DNA of 64,000 bases from Bdellovibrio bacteriovorus (GCF_001592755.1 NZ_LUKF01000016.1:519324-583323); one strand, 5' to 3'; counted from the stretch's first letter, positions 51,971 to 60,829 are shown. The notes: a model not told the origin generated them from the letters alone. Program-made: numbers and translations.

Positions 51971-52000
51971 AAAAAAGGCTCCTGCAAAGGAGCCTTTTTT
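51971..52000 (+). terminator. Bidirectional intrinsic terminator between convergent genes
   Basis: A 12-base stem (AAAAAAGGCTCC / GGAGCCTTTTTT) with a TGCAAA loop. It lies between the coiled-coil gene and the opposite-strand 3D-domain gene, whose stop at 51999 overlaps the stem end. Confidence 0.93.
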
Positions 52001-52991
52001 ATTTAGCGCGAGGTAGGTCGGGATAAGCTCTTCTTTCTAAGACCACCTTCGCCGCGTCACCTGTGACTCGGAAATAGGGAATGTTGGTTCTTACGTCACC
52101 CAAACCCAATTTTTTGAACGGGTTCGCATTATCCAACCAGCTGTAATAGCCAGTGTAAAAATCAAATCTTCCGCGACCCACGATACCACGGCCCTTGTCG
52201 CGAATAACAAAGTAACCATTGTGTTTAGTTCCATCCGGTAATTGCAAACCCACGACAGCGGGAACATAGATCACTTCGCCGGGCTTGTAGATCGTTAAAT
52301 CCGCCGCCAAAGTATAAAACGGATCCAGACAAGAGCTGTTCACACCATAACCATAGCGACAGCCATCTTCTTCAATTTCAAAGAAGCGCTCCTGTCCTTC
52401 AAAACGTCCAATGATATTGAAAGTGTGAGTTTTACCTTTTTGAATAACCGCACAAGAGCCTTGTAAAGAACAGGCAGCCCAAGTTTTCGCACAGACTTTC
52501 AATAAGACTTTTCCACCCGCACCGTGCAAATCTCTTTTCGCATCATCCGCGCATTTATTTTTATCTTCGTTAAGAACGGCAAAATAATAAACGGTTGGTT
52601 TTAAAACGCCAGGACCACTAAGAACTGGCTTCGGATCCTCCTTAGGACCCTCCGCAGCCACATCAGGTTTTACCTCGGGTTTGACTTCCGGTTTCGGTGT
52701 TTCCTTACCAGTCGACTCTTTTGGCTTCGCCGGTGTCTCGGGCGAACTGACTGTGGCCGGACCCACCGGAAGAGTTGTTTTCGGAGCCTGCGATGGAACC
52801 TCTTCCGTCACGACCTCTTCTGATTCTTCATTGGCGTAAAGCTCTTGGAGGGGCTTTTCAAATTGCCTTGAGTTTTCATCCCAAGAACCCACGGGATGCT
52901 CGATATTGGCTTCCATATTGCCACAGGCAACCATTCCTAATACCGCGCTAAGAAAAATTAAATGTCTTAAAATTTTCTTTTGCATACTCAT
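51999..52991 (-). CDS. 3D-domain lipoprotein (MltA C-terminal-like)
   Basis: About 330 residues. The ATG at 52991 is preceded by AAGGGG; an earlier start at 53027 is less likely. Lipoprotein signal ILRHLIFLSAVLGMVACGNM with the lipidated Cys. A Pro/Lys/Glu-rich linker of about 100 residues (KPEVKPEVKPDVAAEGPKED) could span the periplasm. The C-terminal part has a 3D domain with GYFVIRDKGRGIVGRGRFDF and YYSWLDN, like the Asp-rich double-psi barrel of MltA-type lytic transglycosylases, plus Cys pairs. It may act on peptidoglycan, of its own cell or of the prey, but catalytic activity cannot be shown from sequence. Confidence 0.78.
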   Translation of the reverse strand: MSMQKKILRHLIFLSAVLGMVACGNMEANIEHPVGSWDENSRQFEKPLQELYANEESEEVVTEEVPSQAPKTTLPVGPATVSSPETPAKPKESTGKETPKPEVKPEVKPDVAAEGPKEDPKPVLSGPGVLKPTVYYFAVLNEDKNKCADDAKRDLHGAGGKVLLKVCAKTWAACSLQGSCAVIQKGKTHTFNIIGRFEGQERFFEIEEDGCRYGYGVNSSCLDPFYTLAADLTIYKPGEVIYVPAVVGLQLPDGTKHNGYFVIRDKGRGIVGRGRFDFYTGYYSWLDNANPFKKLGLGDVRTNIPYFRVTGDAAKVVLERRAYPDLPRAK

Positions 52992-53155
52992 AAAGCGACC
53001 CCTTACGACCGGTCGCCAGAATACCAAGACTTTCTGCTAATCGAGCAAGAATGTGGCCCCGCTGAAAAGATGAAAATAGCGGTGACAAAGATGGGCCCTC
53101 TTCTAAAGGTGGGCCAGACATTGTATAACCTGTTGATGTTTGATAGCTTTCTTTA

Positions 53156-54445
53156 ATGAGTTCAGACAGCTTTCTCTCTATTGATTTTGGTACGAGTAAT
53201 TCTCTGGTCGGCGCCTTTCACAAAGGGCAAAGATATGAAGCCCTCCCTTTAGATTCTAAATCCCAAGATCCCACAATGATGAGAACTCTTCTCTATTTCC
53301 CTCATCCTGATCTTTGCTATTACGGCGCGGAAGCTATTGAGCAATACATTGAACAGGACATGGAAGGTCGCCTTTTTCGCTCTTTCAAGTCGCATCTTCC
53401 GAATCAAAGTTATTTAGGGACTGTGCTTAACAATCGCATTCTTACCCTTGAAACTTTGATCGGTGTCTTCCTGCTGGAATTGAAAAAAAGAGCTGAAAAA
53501 ATATTAGACACCTCGATTGAGAGAGCCGTTATCGGTCGTCCCGCGCGTTATTCAATGGATCCGGTGGCTGACGGCTTTGCCCTTCATCGCATGGAAAAAG
53601 CGGCCGCTTTCGCTGGTTTTAAAGAAGTGCAGTTCGTTCCGGAACCTTTAGCTGCCGCCTTTGATTATCGCCGTCAGTTGAAAAATGAAAAGATTGTTCT
53701 GATCGGTGACTTCGGTGGCGGAACTTCTGACTTTACCTTGATCAAACTTCGTCCCGAAGGTTTTGCTAAAGAAGACGTCTTAGCTATCGATGGCTGCCCT
53801 TTAGCAGGGGATGCTTTAGACAGTGTTTTTATGAGCCACCGCTTGAATGAATACTTCGGTGCAAAATCACGTTATCGCCTTCCAATGGGTAGCAATGTCT
53901 TAACAATGCCTCCCGCGGTTTCGCAGCGTTTGAATCACCCTGCGCATATCGTGCATCTCAAAGAAAAAGACACTTACGAGTTTATCCGCGAAGTGAAAAA
54001 GTGTTCGCTGACTCAGAAAGATGCAGACGCCGTCGAAAGACTTTTCGTTCTTATCGAAGATCAACAGATCTTCCCTTTCTTTGAAAATATCGAAAAGACC
54101 AAACGAGCCCTTTCGGGGAACGAGTCCACAGAGTTCTTTTACGACTATCCAGGCTTGGAAATGAAAGAGTCTTTTAGCGTAAAACAATTCATCGATTGGG
54201 CTACGGGAACAAAAGAAAAAATCTTTGCCGCATTAGATGAGTGTTTGAAAAATGCAGGTGTCACGTCAGATCAGGTGGATCTTGTATGTCTGACAGGGGG
54301 AACGGCGAAAGTCCCCTTCATCCAACAAGAATTAGAAAATCGATTTGGTAAAGAACGTCTGCAAACTCAGGCGCACTTTCACTCGGTGCTATCGGGTTTG
54401 ACAGAGTCCGCAGGCTTTTGGGCCCACGGACAAAAAGTCACATAG
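53156..54445 (+). CDS. Hsp70-like protein, YegD type
   Basis: 429 residues with the actin/Hsp70 ATPase fold but no peptide-binding domain. Phosphate-1 loop FLSIDFGTSNSLVGAF, connect region AVIGRPARYS, phosphate-2 loop KIVLIGDFGGGTSDFTLIKL, and the adenosine motif DLVCLTGGTAKVPFIQQEL. PEPLAAAFDYRR matches the conserved VNEPTAAAL region. YegD-type proteins are putative chaperones. The gene stands alone, just divergent from the 3D-domain lipoprotein. No heat-shock promoter is obvious and no strong ribosome site precedes the ATG. Confidence 0.88.
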   Translation: MSSDSFLSIDFGTSNSLVGAFHKGQRYEALPLDSKSQDPTMMRTLLYFPHPDLCYYGAEAIEQYIEQDMEGRLFRSFKSHLPNQSYLGTVLNNRILTLETLIGVFLLELKKRAEKILDTSIERAVIGRPARYSMDPVADGFALHRMEKAAAFAGFKEVQFVPEPLAAAFDYRRQLKNEKIVLIGDFGGGTSDFTLIKLRPEGFAKEDVLAIDGCPLAGDALDSVFMSHRLNEYFGAKSRYRLPMGSNVLTMPPAVSQRLNHPAHIVHLKEKDTYEFIREVKKCSLTQKDADAVERLFVLIEDQQIFPFFENIEKTKRALSGNESTEFFYDYPGLEMKESFSVKQFIDWATGTKEKIFAALDECLKNAGVTSDQVDLVCLTGGTAKVPFIQQELENRFGKERLQTQAHFHSVLSGLTESAGFWAHGQKVT

Positions 54446-54446
54446 T

Positions 54447-55751
54447 TTATACGTAGTGCACGTACATCTTAAGATAAAAACCCTCAGGGAACTGCATCAG
54501 CGTCGGGTGATCCGCGGCATGTCCCCCCCGCAGAACACTGCGCACTTCGAACGAATTACGAAGTGAGGCTTTACGAATGGCATCGCGGAACTCTTCTTCT
54601 TCTAACAACCCCGAACAAGAGCACGAAGCGACAAAACCATTGCGTTTTACCATGCGGAAGGCATGCGTGTTCATTTTCAGATACGCGTGCTTACCGATAG
54701 GAATGTCTTTTTTAGATTTGATGAAGGCCGGAGGATCTGCGATCACAATGTCATAGTGAGCACTTGGTAAACTAGTCAGGCCTTCAGATACGTCCATTTC
54801 ATGAACAACAACTTCAGCGCCTTCGCGTTCCGCATTTTTCTTTGCAAAAGCCAAAGCGGTTTTAGAAACGTCCACCAAAGAAACTTCGACTTCAAACCCC
54901 AAGGATTTTAAACCACGAGTGATTTGCGTCGACCAGTGGCCTACATAACAGCACAAATCCAAAACACGAAGCTTGCGCTTAGGTTCTGTCTTTGCCCAAT
55001 TCTTAAAAAGGTTCACTGCCAAGTGAATATTGTGAGTTTGATCTAAAAAGAAGCCGGTTTTCTGTCCCTCTTTCAAATCACAGCTCATAGCCACAACACC
55101 GTCATCGGCAGCAGCGTTCAAAAGAATCTCTACGTCGGTCAGATCAAACTCAGGAAGATCTTTAATGACGTTAGGCTCTTCAACGTTTAAGCCTTCCAAT
55201 TTACGAATGCCGACGTCGTTACGAATAACAACAGCTGTTTCATTCCATGAAAAATTAGAAAGACCTTGTTCGTGCGCTTTTTGCACTAAACCTTTAAAGA
55301 AATCTTGGGCATTCTTCAAAGCTTCATTCATTCCCGCCGTTACCAACTGAGCCGCAAAGACCTGCGCCTTTTTGCCTTTTTGCTCGATAACGTAATAGTC
55401 CAAAACCAATCCTGGAATGTAATCAGATTCACCGAAAGCCAAACGGAAACTTCCGCGGAAGCCCGCGGCCTTACGCACTTTCCAAGAATTTAAAATCTTC
55501 CCCTGCAGGAATTCAAAACTCGTCGGTTCTTTTTCCTGACTATTGAAGCTGAGGGCGCGAAAAGCGATCAAGGAATGAGGATTGCCGTAACCGCGAGCTA
55601 AAAACTGACCCTTGGAATCTTGCAACTCAACTGGAGTTCCCGGCAACAAACCTTTTGGACTTGCTGAAAGTTCATTAGAAAACACCCACGGGTGTCCACT
55701 GCGAATACGTTTATCTGCTCCAGGACGGAGTCTCCATACAGTCGTCATCAC
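54447..55751 (-). CDS. rlmI: 23S rRNA cytosine methyltransferase, RlmI-like
   Basis: 434 residues. The N-terminal PUA domain (LRPGADKRIRSGHPWVFSNE followed by PGTPVELQDSKGQFLARGYG) precedes a SAM-dependent methyltransferase domain. Motifs: GQKTGFFLDQTHNIHLAVN, VLDLCCYVGHWSTQITRG (SAM loop), VSLVDVSKTALAFAKKNAER, YDIVIADPPAFIKSKKD (catalytic region) and FVASCSCSGLLEEEEF. RlmI has S-C-S as the catalytic Cys motif, present here. It methylates C5 of a 23S rRNA cytosine. The start overlaps the stop of the upstream phytase-like gene by four bases. Confidence 0.88.
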   Translation of the reverse strand: MMTTVWRLRPGADKRIRSGHPWVFSNELSASPKGLLPGTPVELQDSKGQFLARGYGNPHSLIAFRALSFNSQEKEPTSFEFLQGKILNSWKVRKAAGFRGSFRLAFGESDYIPGLVLDYYVIEQKGKKAQVFAAQLVTAGMNEALKNAQDFFKGLVQKAHEQGLSNFSWNETAVVIRNDVGIRKLEGLNVEEPNVIKDLPEFDLTDVEILLNAAADDGVVAMSCDLKEGQKTGFFLDQTHNIHLAVNLFKNWAKTEPKRKLRVLDLCCYVGHWSTQITRGLKSLGFEVEVSLVDVSKTALAFAKKNAEREGAEVVVHEMDVSEGLTSLPSAHYDIVIADPPAFIKSKKDIPIGKHAYLKMNTHAFRMVKRNGFVASCSCSGLLEEEEFRDAIRKASLRNSFEVRSVLRGGHAADHPTLMQFPEGFYLKMYVHYV

Positions 55752-56854
55752 TCACCTTCAACGGCAAAGACCAAAAGCTCGGTCACTTCTTTCTTCGAAA
55801 AATTATCGTCTACCATTACCAGAAGAGAGCGCCGTCCGTCTGCTAATTTCGGTCCCCAGGCCATGGCTTCGAAATTTTCTACACTCTTTCCAGGCCGAGA
55901 TTTTGTGAGATCGGTTTCAAAATCAATTAATGCGGTTTTGGACGCCCCTTTGAACGGCCCCTCCCCTAGCTGGGCCAGCTTCGAAACATCTGTCGCGGAT
56001 GTTAAATCAGCCAGATAAAGCTTCGTCGTCTTCGCTATCAGATTTTTCGGGGAAACCCGCACACCTCTTTCCATAACAATCAGTTTATTTTCGGATAAGG
56101 CCAGAATCTCTGAAACCCCACGAAAAACTTCGTGCCCTTTGTCCGTACTGCTGACGGCCTCTAAGTTATAGGCATACTCGGCCGCCACTTTATATCCCTC
56201 AGATCCTTTATCTTCAAATTTGATAATACGAATCCAGGCACCCGCCGAACTCTTGTCGACGAAAGAGCTCTCCTGAAGCAAAGGCGACTCTGTAGCTGCA
56301 TAAAGGAATTTTCCGTCGGCAAAAGAAGTAAGGCCTTCAAAGGCGACGTTGTTTTGCGTGCCCTTTTTCTGTTGACCCGTCAGCTCGGGCAAAAACTTAT
56401 CAGGCAATGGAAGATCATTTTTCCACTTCCCGTCTTTAGACACACGAAAAAGGCGCGGCATCTGTCGAGGTTTCGCGTTATTATTGCCTTCAGAGGAAAT
56501 AACACAATCTCCGCTAGGCAAAAGCGCCAAGCCCTCGGCATCCAAAGCATCTTCTTTGCCTTCATACTTCGGGAGGTTCTTAATGAACTGCACGTCTTTC
56601 GGTTTAAGAGTGACCAATTTCTTTTCGATGGAAAGTTCAAATTCATAAAAACGCGGTTCACCAAAGCGACCGCGATCATCCGAAACCGCGTAAAGAGAAG
56701 TTCCCGACCAGACAATGCCGGAAAGACCACCGATCGTGGTCTTCTTAAATTTCTCTGCATTTTTTATGGAAGTTTCGCCGACATATTCCAAATGCAAAGC
56801 CTGTGCTTGGAACCCCAGAAGTAAACTGAAGAAAATCCCGCAGGCTTTAAGCAT
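55748..56854 (-). CDS. Secreted phytase-like esterase (propeller)
   Basis: 368 residues with a signal peptide (MLKACGIFFSLLLGFQAQA). The mature part matches the 'esterase-like activity of phytase' family (PF13449): IGGLSGIVWSGTSLYAVSDD, ALDAEGLALLPSGDCVISSE, NVAFEGLTSFADGKFLYAAT and VENFEAMAWGPKLADGRRSL. The acidic DxEG and FEG motifs fit calcium or substrate binding in the propeller. The substrate is unknown; a phosphate ester is possible. It lies between the Rieske oxygenase and RlmI-like genes with 1- and 4-base overlaps, so it is cotranscribed. A related propeller forms the C-terminal part of the HlyD-like protein at 41121. Confidence 0.83.
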   Translation of the reverse strand: MLKACGIFFSLLLGFQAQALHLEYVGETSIKNAEKFKKTTIGGLSGIVWSGTSLYAVSDDRGRFGEPRFYEFELSIEKKLVTLKPKDVQFIKNLPKYEGKEDALDAEGLALLPSGDCVISSEGNNNAKPRQMPRLFRVSKDGKWKNDLPLPDKFLPELTGQQKKGTQNNVAFEGLTSFADGKFLYAATESPLLQESSFVDKSSAGAWIRIIKFEDKGSEGYKVAAEYAYNLEAVSSTDKGHEVFRGVSEILALSENKLIVMERGVRVSPKNLIAKTTKLYLADLTSATDVSKLAQLGEGPFKGASKTALIDFETDLTKSRPGKSVENFEAMAWGPKLADGRRSLLVMVDDNFSKKEVTELLVFAVEGE

Positions 56855-57894
56855 TAACTTCTCCAGCGAAGTTCTGTTTCTTTCACCGGATGATTGAAGT
56901 CGCGTTTTTGTTCTAAGTGATCATGATACTCTGTTTTCAAAGAGTAATACCACTTAGCCTGAGTGTCGGCGTCTTTGATTAACATCAAGCTTGGATCGTA
57001 CTTCAATCCTTCTTGTTGTTTCGTCACCGCATCCATGTCTTGACCCAGGAAAGTTTTAGAGAACTGATTGATCGCTGGTTTTAAAAGCGTCAACCAAGGA
57101 ATATCCCAATAAGCTAGCTGAGTCACACGCGTGTTCTTTTCATCAACCGGAGTCAACGCCGTGTAAGAATAGAAATTGCGAGGGCCCACTTCGATATGCT
57201 CAACACGAATACAAGGTAAAGTGAAAGTGATCTCGGTCGTCGGAGTTCCACCTAATATCTTATAAGCCTTCGAATTTTTAGAAGGCTGATGGCGCACCAT
57301 TTGGAAGCCGTAGTTCACCGGCGCAAACTTTTTGCGTTTTTCCAACATCGTTTTTTCTGAGCGCCAGAACCAGCTCTTATGCACGTAAGGTCCATGCGCA
57401 GGATCCATCAAACCGATCACCGCATGATCGACGTGACATGGGAAATTCACCACGTAAGTGAGCTTCGGCTTCACATCATTGCCAAAAGCTTTCATCACCG
57501 GAATTTGCGGCGCTTTACTCATGTCATAATCTTTATCGCCGATGAAAATCCAGATCAGACCTTGTGCCTCGTGCACAGGATAAGAACGCACTTTAATTTT
57601 ATTCGGATTCAAATCCTGTCCAGGGCACAAAGAAGGAATTTCTGTGCACATACCTGAGCCATCAAATTTCCAACCGTGATAAGGACACTCGATCGTGTCT
57701 TCAACCACGCGACCAAAGCTCAAAGGAATGCCACGATGAGGACAGATATCCCGAACAGCAGAAACTGTTCCTTTAGAATTACGGAAAAAGACGATGGGTT
57801 CATTCATGATTTTACGAGCCTGAGACTTTCCCACAGCCAATTCGCTGCTAGGTAAACCCACGTACCAAACATTCTTTAAAAAACCGGTATACAT
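56854..57894 (-). CDS. Rieske-type ring-hydroxylating oxygenase alpha subunit
   Basis: 346 residues. The Rieske centre is complete: Cys51 and His53 in ICPHRGIPLSFG, Cys70 and His73 in ECPYHGWKFDG. The mononuclear iron site is in HVDHAVIGLMDPAHGPYVHK (His-x-x-x... with the following Asp/His residues). The rest is the alpha-subunit C-terminal domain. The typical substrates are aromatic or sterol-like compounds, but the substrate here cannot be told. A reductase and ferredoxin are not nearby. The gene is 17 bases from folD and overlaps the phytase-like gene by one base. Confidence 0.88.
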   Translation of the reverse strand: MYTGFLKNVWYVGLPSSELAVGKSQARKIMNEPIVFFRNSKGTVSAVRDICPHRGIPLSFGRVVEDTIECPYHGWKFDGSGMCTEIPSLCPGQDLNPNKIKVRSYPVHEAQGLIWIFIGDKDYDMSKAPQIPVMKAFGNDVKPKLTYVVNFPCHVDHAVIGLMDPAHGPYVHKSWFWRSEKTMLEKRKKFAPVNYGFQMVRHQPSKNSKAYKILGGTPTTEITFTLPCIRVEHIEVGPRNFYSYTALTPVDEKNTRVTQLAYWDIPWLTLLKPAINQFSKTFLGQDMDAVTKQQEGLKYDPSLMLIKDADTQAKWYYSLKTEYHDHLEQKRDFNHPVKETELRWRS

Positions 57895-57910
57895 TTCGTT
57901 CCTTTTTTAC

Positions 57911-58765
57911 TTACAGACCTGCGCGCTTTTCTGCCAGAAGGCAGGTGTTCTGAAGAAGAGTTGCGATGGTCATAGGACCCACTCCACCTGGCACGGGAGT
58001 GACCGCTTTCACCCATCCATCAAGCTCTTCCGTGCGCACGTCACCACAAAGCTTTCCGTTCGGTCCATCATGGTGCATTCCCACGTCGATGACAATAGCA
58101 TCTTTCTTAAAATCTTCACGTCCCAGAAGACGCGCTTTTCCTGCAGCCACGACAACCAGATCGGCTTCTCGTACTACCGAGGATAGATTTTTAGTTTTCG
58201 AATGACAAAGTGTCACGGTCGCATTGGCCTCTGTCAGAAGCTGCGCCATGGGTTTTCCCACGATATTACTGCGTCCTACAACGACAGCGCGAAGACCTTC
58301 GACAGAAATTCCGTAGTGCTTAAGAATCGTCATCACTCCTTCCGGAGTGCAGGGTTTTACAACCGGCTTACCCGCAAAAAAGTATCCCAAAGACGCATAT
58401 GTTAAACCGTCCGAATCTTTTTCGGGAGCCACTAATCGCAAAACCTCATCCGAACTCAAATGGGCTGGTAAAGGAAACTGCACCAAGATGCCATCGACAG
58501 ACGCATCATTATTCAAAGCTTTGATTTGCGCATTAAGTTCTAGCTGAGTGGTGTGAGCCGGCATCGCGATAATTTGCGAGGTCATACCGACAGATTCACA
58601 AGCTTTCTTCTTATTTCTGACGTAGATGTGGCTGGCATCATCGTCGCCGACAATGACAACCGACAGATGAGGCGCTCTTCCCACTTTTTCCGAGAATCCC
58701 GTTACCCGGTGAGACAGCTTTGAACGCACTTCTTTGGCGACTTCTTTACCATTAAGAATGAGCAT
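57911..58765 (-). CDS. folD: Methylenetetrahydrofolate dehydrogenase/cyclohydrolase FolD
   Basis: Bifunctional cytoplasmic enzyme of one-carbon metabolism (NADP-dependent dehydrogenase plus cyclohydrolase). 284 residues, normal length. Motifs: IYVRNKKKACESVGM with the catalytic Lys, DGILVQFPLPAHLSS, VVGRSNIVGKPMAQLL (nucleotide-binding loop), VIDVGMH, and the final PVPGGVGPMTIATLLQNT. It is the first gene of a minus-strand run continuing into the Rieske gene. A 208-base intergenic region separates it from the divergent small gene at 58974; I see no clear regulatory element there. Confidence 0.95.
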   Translation of the reverse strand: MLILNGKEVAKEVRSKLSHRVTGFSEKVGRAPHLSVVIVGDDDASHIYVRNKKKACESVGMTSQIIAMPAHTTQLELNAQIKALNNDASVDGILVQFPLPAHLSSDEVLRLVAPEKDSDGLTYASLGYFFAGKPVVKPCTPEGVMTILKHYGISVEGLRAVVVGRSNIVGKPMAQLLTEANATVTLCHSKTKNLSSVVREADLVVVAAGKARLLGREDFKKDAIVIDVGMHHDGPNGKLCGDVRTEELDGWVKAVTPVPGGVGPMTIATLLQNTCLLAEKRAGL

Positions 58766-58973
58766 TCACACCTCCCAATTGCCCCTTCAATGTCCGCTAT
58801 TTATTAAAGAAATTCAATGGTTTAATAAAATCCTGACAAAGACACCGCGCTCCTAAAAACAAACCTTTTTAGCGTCTTTTTCAAGGCTTTCGGACACTGC
58901 CTGCAGGCGCTTTTTCCTTGCTTCGACGCTGCAAAATAAGGTACAAACCCTTTAAAACATTAGGGGATTTAGA

Positions 58974-59252
58974 ATGGCTGAAAAAGTTAAGCTTTCAAAA
59001 GATGGTAGTTCCATTGATTTCGTTCAATCTGATAGCTTACCGACGTCGCTAAAAAAATTCCGTCAAAGCCCTGAGATCGAGGGTTTCTACCGTTTCATTT
59101 TCGAAAATGATCTGCAAAAAGAAGCTTACGATATTTTAGATCGTATCATCATCCAGCGTAAGGCGAAAAAAGCCGACGCGAAGAAAGAAGCCCAAGCAGA
59201 AAAAGCGGCGGCAAAAAAAGAAGCTTCGGCTGTTAAAGGCAAAAAGAAGTAA
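58974..59252 (+). CDS. Small basic protein with Lys/Ala-rich tail
   Basis: 92 residues. The first 60 form a compact domain (VQSDSLPTSLKKFRQSPEIE followed by GFYRFIFENDLQKEAYDILD), and the last 30 are almost only Lys and Ala (KKADAKKEAQAEKAAAKKEA). The tail resembles histone-H1-like or HU C-terminal extensions that bind nucleic acid. AGGGG lies eight bases before the ATG. Function unknown; DNA or RNA binding is suggested by composition only. It has its own promoter region and a strong terminator, so it is a stand-alone gene. Confidence 0.78.
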   Translation: MAEKVKLSKDGSSIDFVQSDSLPTSLKKFRQSPEIEGFYRFIFENDLQKEAYDILDRIIIQRKAKKADAKKEAQAEKAAAKKEASAVKGKKK

Positions 59253-59253
59253 G

Positions 59254-59283
59254 AAAAAAGTCCGGACCTCCGGACTTTTTTTA
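59254..59283 (+). terminator. Intrinsic terminator after the small basic protein gene
   Basis: AAAAAAGTCCGG, ACCT loop, CCGGACTTTTTTT directly after the stop codon: a GC-rich stem with a T run. Confidence 0.92.
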
Positions 59284-59343
59284 TTTCATCCGCTCCCTTC
59301 TCTAATTCCGCGCAGTCCTCCTTCGCATCTCGTTTGCTAGATC

Positions 59344-59363
59344 GCCTCCTCGAGGAGGCATTC
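59344..59363 (+). promoter_or_regulatory. Palindrome burying the ribosome site of the flp gene
   Basis: GCCTCCTCGAGGAGGC is a perfect 16-base palindrome. As RNA it forms a six-pair stem with a UCGA tetraloop. Its 3' half contains GAGGAGG, the ribosome site, five bases before the ATG at 59364. Translation of the pilin may therefore depend on opening this hairpin. Confidence 0.65.
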
Positions 59364-59639
59364 ATGAATGCAAACAAAGTTTTAAAAAATAAAAAAGGCC
59401 AGGGCCTAATCGAGTATCTTATCATCGTGGCGATCGTCGCTGTGGGTAGCATGGCGGTGATCAAAGTGGTCGGCGCCAATGTCGGTGTTCGCTTCGCCAA
59501 TATCGCTAATGTCTTGGGTGGCAAAGCCGCTGGTACAAATGTGCAAGTGCAAGAAGTGACGGAATCCATGACGAAGAAGAAAGACTTCAGCAACTTCTTT
59601 GATGGCGCCACAAACCAGCAATCCAAATCTAAAAATTAA
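59364..59639 (+). CDS. flp: Flp-type major pilin
   Basis: 91-residue prepilin. I chose the ATG at 59364 because GAGGAGG precedes it; an earlier in-frame start at 59334 has no ribosome site. The class IVb signal is KNKKGQGLIEYLIIVAIVAV: cleavage after Gly, then Gln-Gly-Leu-Ile-Glu-Tyr with Glu at +5 and Tyr at +6, the Flp signature. The C-terminal 45 residues are polar (VQVQEVTESMTKKKDFSNFF), longer than in the smallest Flp pilins. It is the first gene of a run of pilin-like genes reaching 62147. Confidence 0.85.
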   Translation: MNANKVLKNKKGQGLIEYLIIVAIVAVGSMAVIKVVGANVGVRFANIANVLGGKAAGTNVQVQEVTESMTKKKDFSNFFDGATNQQSKSKN

Positions 59640-59640
59640 T

Positions 59641-59976
59641 ATGAGAATCGGAAATAGACAGGGGCAAGGTGTTGTTGAAGCCCTTTTATCTTTACCGCTT
59701 CTTTTTCTGGCAGGCTCCGCGATTGCAGCTCTTCTGTATCGCGGAGTCGTTTTCTATTACACCGACTACCAACTGCATGAAGCATTGATTTGCACTCAGC
59801 ACGAATCAGTAAACCACTGTAAAAACGAGTTGCATCAGCGACTTGGAAAAGTTCTTTTCATTAAATCCCCGTACGAAACCCAAATCATTCGGAGCTACCG
59901 AGCCGTTCGAGGCAAGGTCTCTGTAAAGTTAACCCCTGAACTGTCTATTGAAAAAGAACTGAAGAGAACCCTATGA
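59641..59976 (+). CDS. TadE-like minor pilin
   Basis: 111 residues from the ATG at 59641, one base after the flp stop. The N-terminus RQGQGVVEALLSLPLLFLAG carries a prepilin-type Gly-Gln-Gly-x-x-Glu motif and a membrane helix, as in TadE proteins. The rest is a small domain with two or three cysteines (ALICTQHESVNHCKNELH). It overlaps the next gene by four bases (ATGA). TadE-type proteins are pseudopilins needed for Flp pilus assembly. Confidence 0.8.
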   Translation: MRIGNRQGQGVVEALLSLPLLFLAGSAIAALLYRGVVFYYTDYQLHEALICTQHESVNHCKNELHQRLGKVLFIKSPYETQIIRSYRAVRGKVSVKLTPELSIEKELKRTL

Positions 59977-60695
59977 AAAATGAAAAGGGCTTTGCCGTCA
60001 TTTTACTTCTAGCTTGTTTACCCGTCCTCATTAGCGGTTTGCTTCTTCTAAGCAGTGTCTTCGGATTTATGCAGAGTGATTTGGCGATGAAATACCAATG
60101 TCGAGTGCACGGACAACAGGGACAGAAACAAGTCGCTCCCCATCTTGAAAAATTACTTTCACTCAATGTCACAGCTCGAAGACTCAAAATTGAAGAGGTC
60201 GCTGCCTATGCTAAAATAGCGGCCTCAGCCGGGAATCCTCCTGCTTTAGCCGCAGCGAAGGCTCGTTTAATTAAAATCCAGAATCAAAAACGACAGTTGG
60301 ATTTAAAACAAAAGCAACTTATCAATCAAGCCAATATGTCGCTCGCTTCGTCTTTTTCAAAAACTCGAAAAGAGCTAACGAAAAATCAAGAAAGCCTAAG
60401 CAATATACTTTTTATTTCCAATGGCTTCCACGTTTCGGGCACGCGCCCCACCTTGGCTGTCCGTCCGGACTCTTCGGACACTGCTCCGACTTACAGTCCG
60501 GTCCCGGGTTTTGAAGAAAAGCAAGCTCTGGCGCATGAATGGCAATACACCCTTGCCGTCCGCAAGCCGTTTTCACAGTTCCTAGAAGGACGCTTTCAAT
60601 TTAGGAAGGCTTGCGCGGTTTCACTTTCTGAGGAGAACACGACATGGGTGCCAAAAATAATAAAGGGCAAATTCTCGTTGAAGTCGGTGTGGTGA
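59973..60695 (+). CDS. Pilin-locus membrane protein, TadE/TadG-like position
   Basis: 240 residues. The N-terminus NEKGFAVILLLACLPVLISG looks like a prepilin or TadG-type signal-anchor but lacks the Glu at +5. The remainder is periplasmic, with a coiled-coil stretch (LIKIQNQKRQLDLKQKQLIN) and a globular C-terminal part. It overlaps the upstream TadE-like gene by four bases and the following small pilin gene by 52 bases. Function is inferred from position only. Confidence 0.7.
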   Translation: MKNEKGFAVILLLACLPVLISGLLLLSSVFGFMQSDLAMKYQCRVHGQQGQKQVAPHLEKLLSLNVTARRLKIEEVAAYAKIAASAGNPPALAAAKARLIKIQNQKRQLDLKQKQLINQANMSLASSFSKTRKELTKNQESLSNILFISNGFHVSGTRPTLAVRPDSSDTAPTYSPVPGFEEKQALAHEWQYTLAVRKPFSQFLEGRFQFRKACAVSLSEENTTWVPKIIKGKFSLKSVW

Positions 60696-60829
60696 CCATC
60701 TTCGTTTTATTGGTGGTCTTTGCTGCGATCAATCAGCTCTCGGGATTTAAATCATCTTATAGAAGAAATCAGCTCACTCAAGAAAGGGGTTCTTATGAAA
60801 ACAAAGCTTCAGCTTCTCGCAAAAAATAA
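60644..60829 (+). CDS. Very small pilin-like protein
   Basis: 61 residues: KNNKGQILVEVGVVTIFVLLVVF has the prepilin cleavage Gly with Glu at +5 and a membrane helix. The rest is a short charged tail (YRRNQLTQERGSYENKASAS). The ATG follows GAGGAG in the sequence CTGAGGAGAACACGAC, so it is translated. It overlaps the genes on both sides. Likely a TadE/Flp-like minor subunit. Confidence 0.72.
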   Translation: MGAKNNKGQILVEVGVVTIFVLLVVFAAINQLSGFKSSYRRNQLTQERGSYENKASASRKK

